Shown: positions 35,167 to 44,000 of the stretch, one piece after another | Layout: every line of letters starts with the position of its first letter | Numbering within the stretch: position 1 is the first letter of the stretch | Assembly: GCA_964529715.1 (NCBI GenBank) | Contig: CAZGXI010000003.1 | Coordinates: 1-64,000 of the forward strand | Origin: CAZGXI01 sp964529715 | Lineage (GTDB): Bacteria; Chloroflexota; Anaerolineae; Aggregatilineales; Ch27 | Direction: 5' to 3' | Length of the DNA stretch: 64,000 nt | Position numbers and translations under genes: made by a program | Notes under the pieces: generated by a model | Seen by the model: only the letters and a program-made list of their open reading frames with translations | Database searches by the model: none | Told to the model about the DNA's origin: nothing

Positions 35167-35858
35167 CGCCACAAGACAACGTCTCACGAGTTCTCGGCTG
35201 GCTGCTGGTCGTCAGCATCCCCGTCTGGCTGGTTTTGACCGGCGTTCGCCTGTTGATGACGGAAACCTACTTGCAGGTCGCCTACAGCACGCCGGGCTTT
35301 CCCGCCGACGTTTACGGATTCTCGATGGACGACCGGCGGGCGTATGCGCCGTTTGCCGTGCGCTATCTGCTAAATGATGCAGGCATCGACGACCTGGGGC
35401 ATTTAACCTTTCCCGACGGCAGCCCGATGTACAACGCGCGTGAACTGCGCCACATGGCAGACGTGAAAACTGTCGCACAGACGGCGTTCGGCTTTCACAG
35501 CGTGTTCACGGCTGCGTTGCTGTTGATCATTGTTTACCTGGGCCGGCGGCCTGCAACGCGCCTTACTCTACGGCGAGCATTGGCGCGCGGCGGATGGATT
35601 ACCCTGTTAGGTATCACGCTGCTGGTGATCCTGGTGGCGCTCTATTGGGATTTCTTCTTTACCGCGTTTCACCAGCTTTTCTTTGAAAGCGGTACGTGGC
35701 GTTTTGAATATTCCGACACATTAATCCGGCTGTTCCCCGAATTCTTCTGGTTCAATGCGGCACTCACCATCGGCGGACTGGTTGTTATCGGGGCATTGCT
35801 TCTTATCTTGACAGCTTGGGTATGGAAGCGGCGGACAGAAAAAGCCATAACGTCGTAA
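35163..35858 (+). CDS. DUF1461 (TIGR01906-like) membrane protein
   Basis: The 231-residue protein has four membrane helices: one near the N-terminus, one around FGFHSVFTAALLLIIVYLG, one at GWITLLGITLLVILVALYW and one at the C-terminus. The external loop carries NARELRHMADVKTV, the family's conserved His-Met-x-Asp-Val-Lys block. The function of the family is unknown. It overlaps the preceding gene (ATGA) and ends at a bidirectional terminator. Confidence 0.82.
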   Translation: MTPQDNVSRVLGWLLVVSIPVWLVLTGVRLLMTETYLQVAYSTPGFPADVYGFSMDDRRAYAPFAVRYLLNDAGIDDLGHLTFPDGSPMYNARELRHMADVKTVAQTAFGFHSVFTAALLLIIVYLGRRPATRLTLRRALARGGWITLLGITLLVILVALYWDFFFTAFHQLFFESGTWRFEYSDTLIRLFPEFFWFNAALTIGGLVVIGALLLILTAWVWKRRTEKAITS

Positions 35859-35905
35859 AAAACGCAGGGACACGGCATATCGCGTCGTGCCCCTGCTGAA
35901 TTTTT
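35857..35905. terminator. Bidirectional rho-independent terminator
   Basis: GCAGGGACACG (35864-35874) pairs with CGTGCCCCTGC (35886-35896), one mismatch. T-rich runs follow on the plus strand (35900-35905) and, as AAAAAA at 35857-35862, on the minus strand. It separates the convergent DUF1461 and apgM genes. Confidence 0.92.
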
Positions 35906-35926
35906 CACACAGGAATGCGCTTGTGC

Positions 35927-37141
35927 TTACGCGCCGTACTTTTCCAGACGACGGGCATGGGCCAGGGCATACATGATTAGGTCTGTTGCCGGGAATTGTC
36001 CCAGTCCGCCGGTCATACATTCCCGCTCGCCGAAGGACGTGGCGCGGTCGGTCATGTGAACGCCGGGCGCCCACAGCAGCGTCGGCACAGGATGCCAGCT
36101 ATGTGCCTTAAAGGTCGCAGGTGTGGAATGGTCGCCGGTGACGATCAGCACATCCGGCTTCAGGTCCAGCAGGATCGGCAGGGCAGCGTCCACGTCCTCG
36201 ATGATTTTCACCTTTGCGTCGAAGTTACCATCTTCGCCCCGGCTATCGGTATACTTGATGTGGCAGAACACAAAATCATAGTCCTGCCAGATGTTCGCCA
36301 CACGGCGGAACTCATCGGCGGGTGTGTCGTGGGCATCGGTCTCGATCAGGTCCATACCGACCAGCTTACTCACGCCCTTGTACATTGGATAAACCGCCAC
36401 ACAGGCTGACTTGAGTTTATACACATCGGCGAACTTGGGCAGGTTGGGATCGACCGAGAAACCGCGCAAGGTGAGCATGTTCGCAGGTGAATCGTTCTTG
36501 AGGATTTCTTTCGCCTGGGCGATCCACTGATTTGCCAGGTCTGCCATGTGTTGCGCCTCAGGTTTGAGCGCCCGCGCCGGGAGCGGCTCAACGCCCGTCG
36601 CCTGCGGGTCGGTGTCGGCCACCTCGCCGCTGAGGCCCTCTCCCCGGAACACCAGGGCAAAGCGGTATTCTTTGACCACCGTCACATCGATCTGGACGCC
36701 GGGGAGCGTGATCGCCTTGAGCTTTTCAACCAGCTCGGCGCCTTTCTCGGTCGGGATACGTCCGGCGCGACGGTCGGTGATTTTGCCGGCAGCGTCTACC
36801 GTGACGAAGTTGCCGCGCACGGCCACATCGGTCGGGTTCAACAACAGGCCCACCCCCATCGCTTCCAGAACACCGCGCCCGATGTCGTAGACCAGGGGAT
36901 CGTAACCGAAGAGACCCAGGTGCGCTGGGCCACTGCCAGGTGCCACACCACGCGCCACCGGGATACTCAGCCCTACGCAACCTTCCTGAGCCAGTCGATC
37001 CAGGTTCGGTGTATGGGCCGTTTCCAATTCGGTCAGGCCGCCCTGTTCGCGCGGCAGGCCACCCAGGCCGTCCATCACCAACAACAGAATCTTGCCGCCT
37101 TTCGCATTCGTCAGGCGGCGGGTGAGTCCGAAGTCCGCCAT
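35927..37141 (-). CDS. apgM: Archaeal-type 2,3-bisphosphoglycerate-independent phosphoglycerate mutase
   Basis: ATG 37141 follows AAAGGA; the longer reading to 37213 runs through the promoter. The 404-residue enzyme interconverts 3- and 2-phosphoglycerate. It belongs to the alkaline-phosphatase superfamily: LLLVMDGLGGLP (metal and phospho-Ser region), AHLGLFGYDP, GRGVLEAMGVG, DAHDTPADE, HIKYTDSRGEDGNFDAK and ILIVTGDHSTPATFKAHSW-type metal ligands. This is the short archaeal/ApgM branch, not bacterial GpmI of about 510 residues. It is divergent from the yvcK-like gene and near gap-pgk-tpiA. Confidence 0.95.
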   Translation of the reverse strand: MADFGLTRRLTNAKGGKILLLVMDGLGGLPREQGGLTELETAHTPNLDRLAQEGCVGLSIPVARGVAPGSGPAHLGLFGYDPLVYDIGRGVLEAMGVGLLLNPTDVAVRGNFVTVDAAGKITDRRAGRIPTEKGAELVEKLKAITLPGVQIDVTVVKEYRFALVFRGEGLSGEVADTDPQATGVEPLPARALKPEAQHMADLANQWIAQAKEILKNDSPANMLTLRGFSVDPNLPKFADVYKLKSACVAVYPMYKGVSKLVGMDLIETDAHDTPADEFRRVANIWQDYDFVFCHIKYTDSRGEDGNFDAKVKIIEDVDAALPILLDLKPDVLIVTGDHSTPATFKAHSWHPVPTLLWAPGVHMTDRATSFGERECMTGGLGQFPATDLIMYALAHARRLEKYGA

Positions 37142-37185
37142 TGGAATAATCCTTTCGTCGGAAACGTCATCCGAAATCGGGGTAT

Positions 37186-37213
37186 TTTGTAACACGCCGC
37201 GGGCGCAAGTCAA
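37186..37213 (-). promoter_or_regulatory. Candidate promoter of apgM
   Basis: On the minus strand TTGACT (37208-37213), a 16-base spacer and TACAAA (37186-37191), about 45 bases before the ATG. Confidence 0.6.
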
Positions 37214-37267
37214 AATCGGACCTGCCGTTAGGCAGACAAAATCAGGTCAAAGATCAGCACTTTGGCT

Positions 37268-37296
37268 TTGACAGTATCCCCCCCGCATGTTAATCT
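37268..37296 (+). promoter_or_regulatory. Sigma-70-type promoter of the yvcK-like gene
   Basis: TTGACA (37268-37273), a 17-base spacer and TAATCT (37291-37296). The start near 37303 gives a 40-base leader. Confidence 0.75.
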
Positions 37297-37342
37297 CCCC
37301 GCTGGCTTGGGTACTTAAACACGGAATATATGACTGTGCTTT

Positions 37343-38668
37343 ATGGGTTATGGGTCGATGAAAAAACGCGGTCGCTCCTACCTAAAATGGCTCACGCCGG
37401 GCCTGGGGATTAAACGCTGGCTGGTCGTCCTGTTGCTGGGGATTACCTTCATCAGCCTGGGGCTGGCCGAGATTGTCATCGACCTATACCGTCACCAACA
37501 ACTACCCGACATCCTCGCCACGCTGATGTTGCGTTCCCTGCCCAATGGGGTGCGCATTTTGCTGGCTGTTGGCGTGGGGATGAGTTTGGTTGTTGTGGGT
37601 CTGTATAAGCTAAGCCGGAGTATTCTGGAGCCGTTCACGGGCCGTCACGTGCTGTCGGTGGTGGATGTGGTTTACGCACACAACGTGCGCCGCCGAGGGC
37701 TAAAGGTCGTGGCTATTGGCGGCGGAACGGGACTGCCGAGTATTTTGCGCGGGATGAAAAGGCATACCAGCAACCTTACGGCGATAGTAACCGTAGCTGA
37801 CGATGGCGGCAGTTCTGGACGTCTGCGGCGTGACCTGGGCATCCTGCCGCCGGGCGACTTGCGTAATAACATCGCGGCGCTGGCCGATGACGAAGACCTG
37901 ATGACCCAGTTATTCCAGTACCGCTTCGGAACAGGCGATCTGGGAGGGCATAGCTTCGGCAACCTCTTTCTGACGGCGCTTTCGAGTATTACCGGTAGCA
38001 TGGACCGGGCGTTGGTCGAAGCCGAACGGGTGCTGGCAATTCAAGGCAGTGTGCTACCCGCCACGTTGGACGAAATCACACTGATGGGAGAGGTCTGGCA
38101 CGCCGACTCCGCCGGGCTGCGTTCCATCAGTGGCGAGTCGAAGATCACCGAGGCAGGCGGCGTCATCGAGCGCGTGTTTATCAGCCCGCCGGATGCCCGC
38201 GCCTATCCCAAGAGCGTTCAGGCTATTCTGGCTGCCGATCTGATTGCTATCGGACCTGGCAGCCTGTTCACCAGCATCCTGCCGACGCTGCTGATCAAGG
38301 GCATTACCGAGGCCATCCGGGCGAGTGGAGCGTTATGCGTCTATGTGTGTAATGTCGCCACACAACCGGGCGAAACGGACGGTTTCGACGTTGCCGATCA
38401 CATTCTGGCACTGGAACGACATATCGGCAGCGGTTTGATCGACGTTGTGCTCGCCAATAATCACTTTCCCTCGCTCAATGCAGGGGAGAACACCCACTAC
38501 GTCCGGCCTGCGCCGCAAGAGTATGAAGTTACCCGGCATTACCAGATCGTCTACGCGGACCTGACCGACGTTCAACATCCCTGGCGGCACGATCCGACGA
38601 AGCTCGCCCAGGCGTTGCAAGAAGTGTATGCCAACTACCAGGCCAGTCTTCTTAAAGAGACGGCCTGA
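37343..38668 (+). CDS. Membrane-anchored YvcK/CofD-like gluconeogenesis factor
   Basis: The 441-residue protein has an N-terminal extension of about 115 residues with two membrane helices (WLVVLLLGITFISLGLAEIV and a second near ILLAVGVGMSLVVVGLY), then a full YvcK domain: AIGGGTGLPSILRGMK, VTVADDGGSSGRLRRDLG, PPGDLRNNI, GIGPGSLFTS-like IGPGSLFTSILP and CNVATQPGET. B. subtilis YvcK is a soluble protein of about 317 residues that binds UDP-sugars and affects cell shape and gluconeogenesis. The ATG at 37343 lacks a strong ribosome site; 37358 is the alternative. It precedes gap. Confidence 0.9.
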   Translation: MGYGSMKKRGRSYLKWLTPGLGIKRWLVVLLLGITFISLGLAEIVIDLYRHQQLPDILATLMLRSLPNGVRILLAVGVGMSLVVVGLYKLSRSILEPFTGRHVLSVVDVVYAHNVRRRGLKVVAIGGGTGLPSILRGMKRHTSNLTAIVTVADDGGSSGRLRRDLGILPPGDLRNNIAALADDEDLMTQLFQYRFGTGDLGGHSFGNLFLTALSSITGSMDRALVEAERVLAIQGSVLPATLDEITLMGEVWHADSAGLRSISGESKITEAGGVIERVFISPPDARAYPKSVQAILAADLIAIGPGSLFTSILPTLLIKGITEAIRASGALCVYVCNVATQPGETDGFDVADHILALERHIGSGLIDVVLANNHFPSLNAGENTHYVRPAPQEYEVTRHYQIVYADLTDVQHPWRHDPTKLAQALQEVYANYQASLLKETA

Positions 38669-38752
38669 GAGTGAAAATCTATCGGGTATTGCGTCGCCCG
38701 GCTTAGGCCGCAAGCGACCGATCAAAGCTCAAACTGAAAGGATGAGACTACC

Positions 38753-39766
<1,014 letters not shown>

Positions 39767-39800
39767 ACCTGATTCCCAGACAGTCTACGTATCGCCTTGA

Positions 39801-39833
39801 CAGGGGCGGGGCCACGCCTCGCCCCTGTTTCTT
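39801..39833 (+). terminator. Hairpin between gap and pgk
   Basis: CAGGGGCGGGGC (39801-39812) pairs with GCCTCGCCCCTG (39816-39827) with one wobble, followed by TTTCTT. It may terminate gap or act as partial terminator in a gap-pgk operon. Confidence 0.75.
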
Positions 39834-39857
39834 GTGGGCCACAAGGAGCAATTTCCC

Positions 39858-41045
39858 GTGAACAAGAAAACCGTTCGTGATGTCGATCTGCGCGGCAAGC
39901 GCGTCCTGGTCCGCGTGGACTTCAACGTGCCTGCTAAAGAGGGCAAAGTTACCGACGATACCCGCATCCGCGAGTCCCTCCCTACCCTGCGCTACATCCT
40001 GGAACAGAAGCCTCGCGCGCTGATCCTGATGTCGCACTTTGGGCGTCCCAAAGAAGGTCCCGATCCCAAATATTCGATCCGCGTGGTCGTGCCGGTGTTG
40101 AGCGAACTGCTGGGCGTGCCGGTGGCTTTCGCGGAAGACTGCGTCGGACCGGCGGCCAAAGAGGCCCTGGCGAACCTGCCGGATGGCGGCGTGCTGCTGC
40201 TGGAAAACACCCGCTTCCACCCGGAAGAGACCAAGAACGATGCCGGTCTGGCAAAGCAGATGGCCGAACTGGGTGACATCTTCGTAAATGACGCTTTCGG
40301 CAGCGCACACCGTGCCCATTCTTCCACCGCCGGCGTGACCAACTACCTGCCGGCAGTCGGCGGTTTTCTGATGGAAAAGGAGCTAGAACACCTGGGCGGT
40401 GTTATCGAAAACCCGGCCAGACCCTTCGTGGCGATCCTGGGCGGTGCGAAGATTTCCGATAAGATCGGCGTCATCGAGTCGCTGCTCCAGCGTGTAGACA
40501 AGCTGTTGATCGGCGGCGGCATGGCGAATACTTTCCTCAAGGCACAGGGCTACGAGATGGGCGACTCGCTGGTGGAAGCCGAGGCCGTGCAAACAGCCGC
40601 CGACCTGCTGGCAAAGAGTGGCGACCGCCTCCATCTGCCGGTAGACGCCGTGATCGCCGACTCACTGGAAGACGGCGCGCAGACTCGGATCATCAACGTA
40701 ACAGATGGCGTCCCGGCGGGCTGGAAGATCGTAGACATCGGCCCCAAGACTCTGGAAGTCTTTCAGCGCGCCCTGGCCGGCGCCAGGACCGTCGTCTGGA
40801 ACGGCCCGATGGGCATCTTTGAAAAAGCCGAGTTTGCCAAAGGCACAAACGCGGTTGCACGCCTCCTGGCCGACCTGACCGCCCAGGGCGCCAAGACGGT
40901 CATCGGCGGCGGCGATTCGGCGGCGGCAGTACAGCAAGCCGGTCTGGCAAAGCAGATGACCCATATTTCGACCGGCGGTGGAGCAAGCCTGGAACTGTTG
41001 GAAGGCCGCGTCCTGCCCGGCGTGGCCGCGCTCCAGGACCGCTAG
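39858..41045 (+). CDS. pgk: Phosphoglycerate kinase
   Basis: A GTG start at 39858 follows AAGGAGCAA and gives 395 residues. The enzyme shows RVDFNVP near the N-terminus, LMSHFGRPK, LLLENTRFHPEE, FVNDAFGSAHRAHSS, GGAKISDKI, the hinge GGGMANTFLKAQG and the C-terminal GGGDSAAAVQ nucleotide site. It transfers phosphate from 1,3-bisphosphoglycerate to ADP. It follows gap by 91 bases with a hairpin between, and it ends before a MITE-like element and a second hairpin. Confidence 0.98.
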   Translation: MNKKTVRDVDLRGKRVLVRVDFNVPAKEGKVTDDTRIRESLPTLRYILEQKPRALILMSHFGRPKEGPDPKYSIRVVVPVLSELLGVPVAFAEDCVGPAAKEALANLPDGGVLLLENTRFHPEETKNDAGLAKQMAELGDIFVNDAFGSAHRAHSSTAGVTNYLPAVGGFLMEKELEHLGGVIENPARPFVAILGGAKISDKIGVIESLLQRVDKLLIGGGMANTFLKAQGYEMGDSLVEAEAVQTAADLLAKSGDRLHLPVDAVIADSLEDGAQTRIINVTDGVPAGWKIVDIGPKTLEVFQRALAGARTVVWNGPMGIFEKAEFAKGTNAVARLLADLTAQGAKTVIGGGDSAAAVQQAGLAKQMTHISTGGGASLELLEGRVLPGVAALQDR

Positions 41046-41088
41046 TCCTTTGGGACCAAGACGACGTTTCCTGATGTATGCTGACCCA

Positions 41089-41168
41089 ATGTGCAAGTTT
41101 CAAAAACAACCGTATCTGTCCCGGTCGTAGCCGGGGGCTGAAGTCCCCGGCGCTGAAAACCTGCACAT
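41089..41168. repeat. Short palindromic MITE-like element, copy 1 (80 bp)
   Basis: The left end ATGTGCAAGTTT and the right end AAACCTGCACAT are imperfect terminal inverted repeats. The interior has GCCGGGGGCTGAAGTCCCCGGC, a hairpin. The first about 38 bases match the right end of the element at 60269-60454 in reverse orientation with two differences. No coding capacity. Confidence 0.85.
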
Positions 41169-41178
41169 GGGGTATGTT

Positions 41179-41212
41179 GGTAGCGGTGGCGCCAAAGCCG
41201 CCGCTACCCTTT
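41179..41212 (+). terminator. Terminator-like hairpin downstream of pgk
   Basis: GGTAGCGGTGGC (41179-41190) pairs with GCCGCCGCTACC (41197-41208) with one wobble pair, followed by CTTTGTT. It lies 134 bases after the pgk stop, past the repeat element. The rest of 41046-41354 contains no gene. Confidence 0.7.
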
Positions 41213-41354
41213 GTTAAAACAAAATCCGCATGTCCACAACGCCCGACGACTATTCCGACACCGTCTGTTCGACTATAATTCTCCTGAATCGACCAGGTGC
41301 GTCTGTGTGACAGGTGGACAGGCGCACACGCGCTCTTCACATCTGGATTGGCTT

Positions 41355-43130
41355 ATGAGCTTTACAAACGGCGCAACCGTCGGACACTACCGGATTATTG
41401 ATCAGTTGGGTCAGGGAGGCATGGCGACGGTCTATCGGGCCTACGACGCCAACCTGGACCGCTACGTCGCCATCAAGGTGTTACACCAGGCATTTAAAGA
41501 AGATCCCAACTTCCTGGCACGCTTCAGGCGGGAAGCCCAGATCGTCGCCCGGCTGCGCCATCCTCACATTGTCGCCGTGCACGGATTCGATGAACACGAT
41601 GGTCAACCCTACCTGGTGATGGAGTTCATCGCTGGCGAGACCCTCAAGGGACGTCTGAACCGCCAGCGATTGACTCTTCAAGAAACCGCCCGACTGATGT
41701 TGGACATTGGCGATGCCCTGACCTATGCCCACGAGCAAGGCGTGCTTCACCGGGATATTAAGCCTTCGAACATCTTGGTCGATGCGCAGGGTATCCCTTA
41801 TCTGACGGACTTTGGCCTGGCGCGGATGGTCGAAGCCGGCGAATCGACACTCAGCCAGGACATGCTGCTGGGGACGCCGCAGTATATCTCGCCGGAGCAG
41901 GCGCAAGGCGTCACGAATCTCAGTCCGGCCACCGATATTTACTCGCTGGGCATTGTGCTCTACCAGTTAGTGGTCGGACGGGTGCCTTTCAACGCTGACA
42001 CTCCTTACGCTATCGTCCACGACCATATCTACCGTCCGCTGCCGATTCCCAGCCAGGTTAACCCGGACGTTCCTACCGAAATCGAGCATGTGCTGCTCAA
42101 GGCGCTTGCTAAAGACCCGGCGGACCGTTATCCGACGGCGAATGCGATGGTCAGAGATTTTCAGGCTGCGGTCGAGGCGACAGGCACCCAGGCTTACACG
42201 CCAAGTCGAGTCGTTAACATCCCGGCGCTGTCATCCCCAACCGCTACACCGATCCCCCCGCAGGTCATCCCTGCCGCAGCGCCACCTATAACGGCAACCG
42301 GCGCCGCGTCTTCTGCCGCCTTCCGCCGCGCTCGGCAACGGCGACAGCTATGGATGCTGGGCGGGCTGGGAATGTTCATGTTCATCTGTCTGGTCGGACT
42401 GTTCGTCGGCATCATAGCGGTCAGCAACCCCGAACTGCGACCACCGCCGTTTGTAAATAGCTTACCTGAGGAACCGGCAGCAGGGCCGCCACCCACGCAG
42501 GAAAGCAGCATTCCCACCGACATAACGGTCGTAGAGGCCCGCCAGTTGGTCAACACACAGCCCGACGACCCGCTCGCCCACTTCGCGTTGGGATTGGCTC
42601 TGCTGAAGAACGGCGAACGCCTGCTGGCACAGACCGCCCTGAATCGCGGCGTCGAGCTGGCCGAAGATACCCCGGCCCAGATCGCCGACGCAGCCCGTCT
42701 GGCCGACGAGATCGGCTACTCCGCCGAGGCCGCCAGCCTGTATGCAGCGGCATTGAGCTACGATCCCGACAACGCTGACCTGCGTAACGAGGCCGGAGCC
42801 TACCTATACCATGTAGCCGTCGAGGCGAATCGGTTGAGCCTCGCCACGCTGCGGCGGATCGCCAACACGCACCCGGACATCGCCGTATTGCAGGCCGCGT
42901 TTGCCCGCGCCTTGATTGCGATGCAGGAGATGGACGAAGCCGGGCAAACCCTGGAAAATGCCCTCGGTCTGGACGGCGCACTGCCGGAAACGCACCTCGT
43001 CTGGGGCGAGTGGTATGCGGCGTCGGAGCGTCTGAGCGATGCCCGGCGTGAATGGCGTGCTGCCATGTCTGCCGATGACGCCCCTGCCTGGGTCGTGGAA
43101 AGGGCCGACCGTCTGCTCCATCCGCAATAG
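41355..43130 (+). CDS. Transmembrane Ser/Thr protein kinase with TPR-like exterior
   Basis: Start ATG 41355 gives 591 residues. Residues about 12-275 form a Hanks kinase: GQGGMATVYRAYD, K41 in AIKVL, HRDIKPSN, DFGLARM and GTPQYISPEQ. A Thr/Pro juxtamembrane linker precedes one membrane helix (LGGLGMFMFICLVGLFVGIIA, about 335-355). The external C-terminal part has TPR-like repeats (DDPLAHFALGLALLKNGERL, AASLYAAALSYDPDNADLRNEAGAYL). Intact catalytic residues suggest an active PknB-type kinase. It lies between pgk and tpiA, so it may be co-regulated with glycolysis. Confidence 0.93.
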   Translation: MSFTNGATVGHYRIIDQLGQGGMATVYRAYDANLDRYVAIKVLHQAFKEDPNFLARFRREAQIVARLRHPHIVAVHGFDEHDGQPYLVMEFIAGETLKGRLNRQRLTLQETARLMLDIGDALTYAHEQGVLHRDIKPSNILVDAQGIPYLTDFGLARMVEAGESTLSQDMLLGTPQYISPEQAQGVTNLSPATDIYSLGIVLYQLVVGRVPFNADTPYAIVHDHIYRPLPIPSQVNPDVPTEIEHVLLKALAKDPADRYPTANAMVRDFQAAVEATGTQAYTPSRVVNIPALSSPTATPIPPQVIPAAAPPITATGAASSAAFRRARQRRQLWMLGGLGMFMFICLVGLFVGIIAVSNPELRPPPFVNSLPEEPAAGPPPTQESSIPTDITVVEARQLVNTQPDDPLAHFALGLALLKNGERLLAQTALNRGVELAEDTPAQIADAARLADEIGYSAEAASLYAAALSYDPDNADLRNEAGAYLYHVAVEANRLSLATLRRIANTHPDIAVLQAAFARALIAMQEMDEAGQTLENALGLDGALPETHLVWGEWYAASERLSDARREWRAAMSADDAPAWVVERADRLLHPQ

Positions 43131-43196
43131 GTCCCGACGCGAATGGGTTTTCGGCCAGTGCCACCCTTCGCTTTTTCTGATCAAGGAGAACGTTCT

Positions 43197-43967
43197 ATGC
43201 GCGTACCGATCATCGCCGGCAACTGGAAAATGTACAAAACGCCGCAAGAGGCCGAGGCTTTTGTACGCGAACTTGTACCGCTGCTACAACCCTTTAGCGG
43301 CGTGGAACAGGTCGTTTGTCCGCCCTTCCTGGCAATCCCTGCCGTAAGCGCAGCACTGGCCGGAACACCGATCAAGGTTGGGGCGCAGGATGTGCACTTT
43401 GAAAAAGAAGGCGCTTATACAGGCCGCATCTCTCCGGCCATGCTGAAGGGCTACGTCGAATACATCATCGTCGGGCATTCGGAATGCCGCCGTGACCTGA
43501 ACGATACAGATGAGACCGTGAACCGCAAGGCGAAGGCCGCGCTGGCCTTCGGCTTCAAACCGATCATTGCCGTCGGCGAAAGCCTGGCGCAGAACGAGGC
43601 GGGCGAAACGGAAGCCTTCGTCAGCCAGCAGGTACGCGCTGCCTATGCGGGCATCTCCGCCGAACAAGCAGTTCTGACCGTCGTGGCCTACGAGCCGATC
43701 TGGGCCATCGGCACCGGCAGAAATGCCAGCGGCGAGGTTGCCCAACGGATTATCGGCGGCGTGGTGCGCAGAACACTGGCAGACCTGTACGGCGACCAGG
43801 TAGCCGGGCAGATTCGCATCCAGTACGGCGGCAGCGTCAAGCCAGAGAACATGGCCGAATATATGTCGCAGCCGGACATTGACGGCGCGCTGGTCGGCGG
43901 AGCGTCGCTCAAGGTCGATTCGTTCGTCGGCCTGGTCCGCTCCGCCGGCGAGGCCAAAGGCCGTTAG
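43197..43967 (+). CDS. tpiA: Triosephosphate isomerase
   Basis: Start ATG 43197 after CAAGGAGAA gives 256 residues. The TIM barrel shows AGNWKMYK with the active Lys, the catalytic His in IIVGHSECRRD, the catalytic Glu in VAYEPIWAIGTG, and phosphate-binding YGGSVKPEN and GALVGGASL. The usual GHSERR reads GHSECRR, a change after the conserved Glu that leaves the catalytic residues intact. The enzyme interconverts dihydroxyacetone phosphate and glyceraldehyde 3-phosphate. Confidence 0.97.
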   Translation: MRVPIIAGNWKMYKTPQEAEAFVRELVPLLQPFSGVEQVVCPPFLAIPAVSAALAGTPIKVGAQDVHFEKEGAYTGRISPAMLKGYVEYIIVGHSECRRDLNDTDETVNRKAKAALAFGFKPIIAVGESLAQNEAGETEAFVSQQVRAAYAGISAEQAVLTVVAYEPIWAIGTGRNASGEVAQRIIGGVVRRTLADLYGDQVAGQIRIQYGGSVKPENMAEYMSQPDIDGALVGGASLKVDSFVGLVRSAGEAKGR

Positions 43968-44000
43968 CACCCGCCGGACGCCCGACGGCAAGATCGCCTC

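Noticed and set aside
37142..37213. N-terminal extension of the phosphoglycerate mutase
   Set aside because: It covers the promoter candidate, and the good ribosome site precedes the ATG at 37141.
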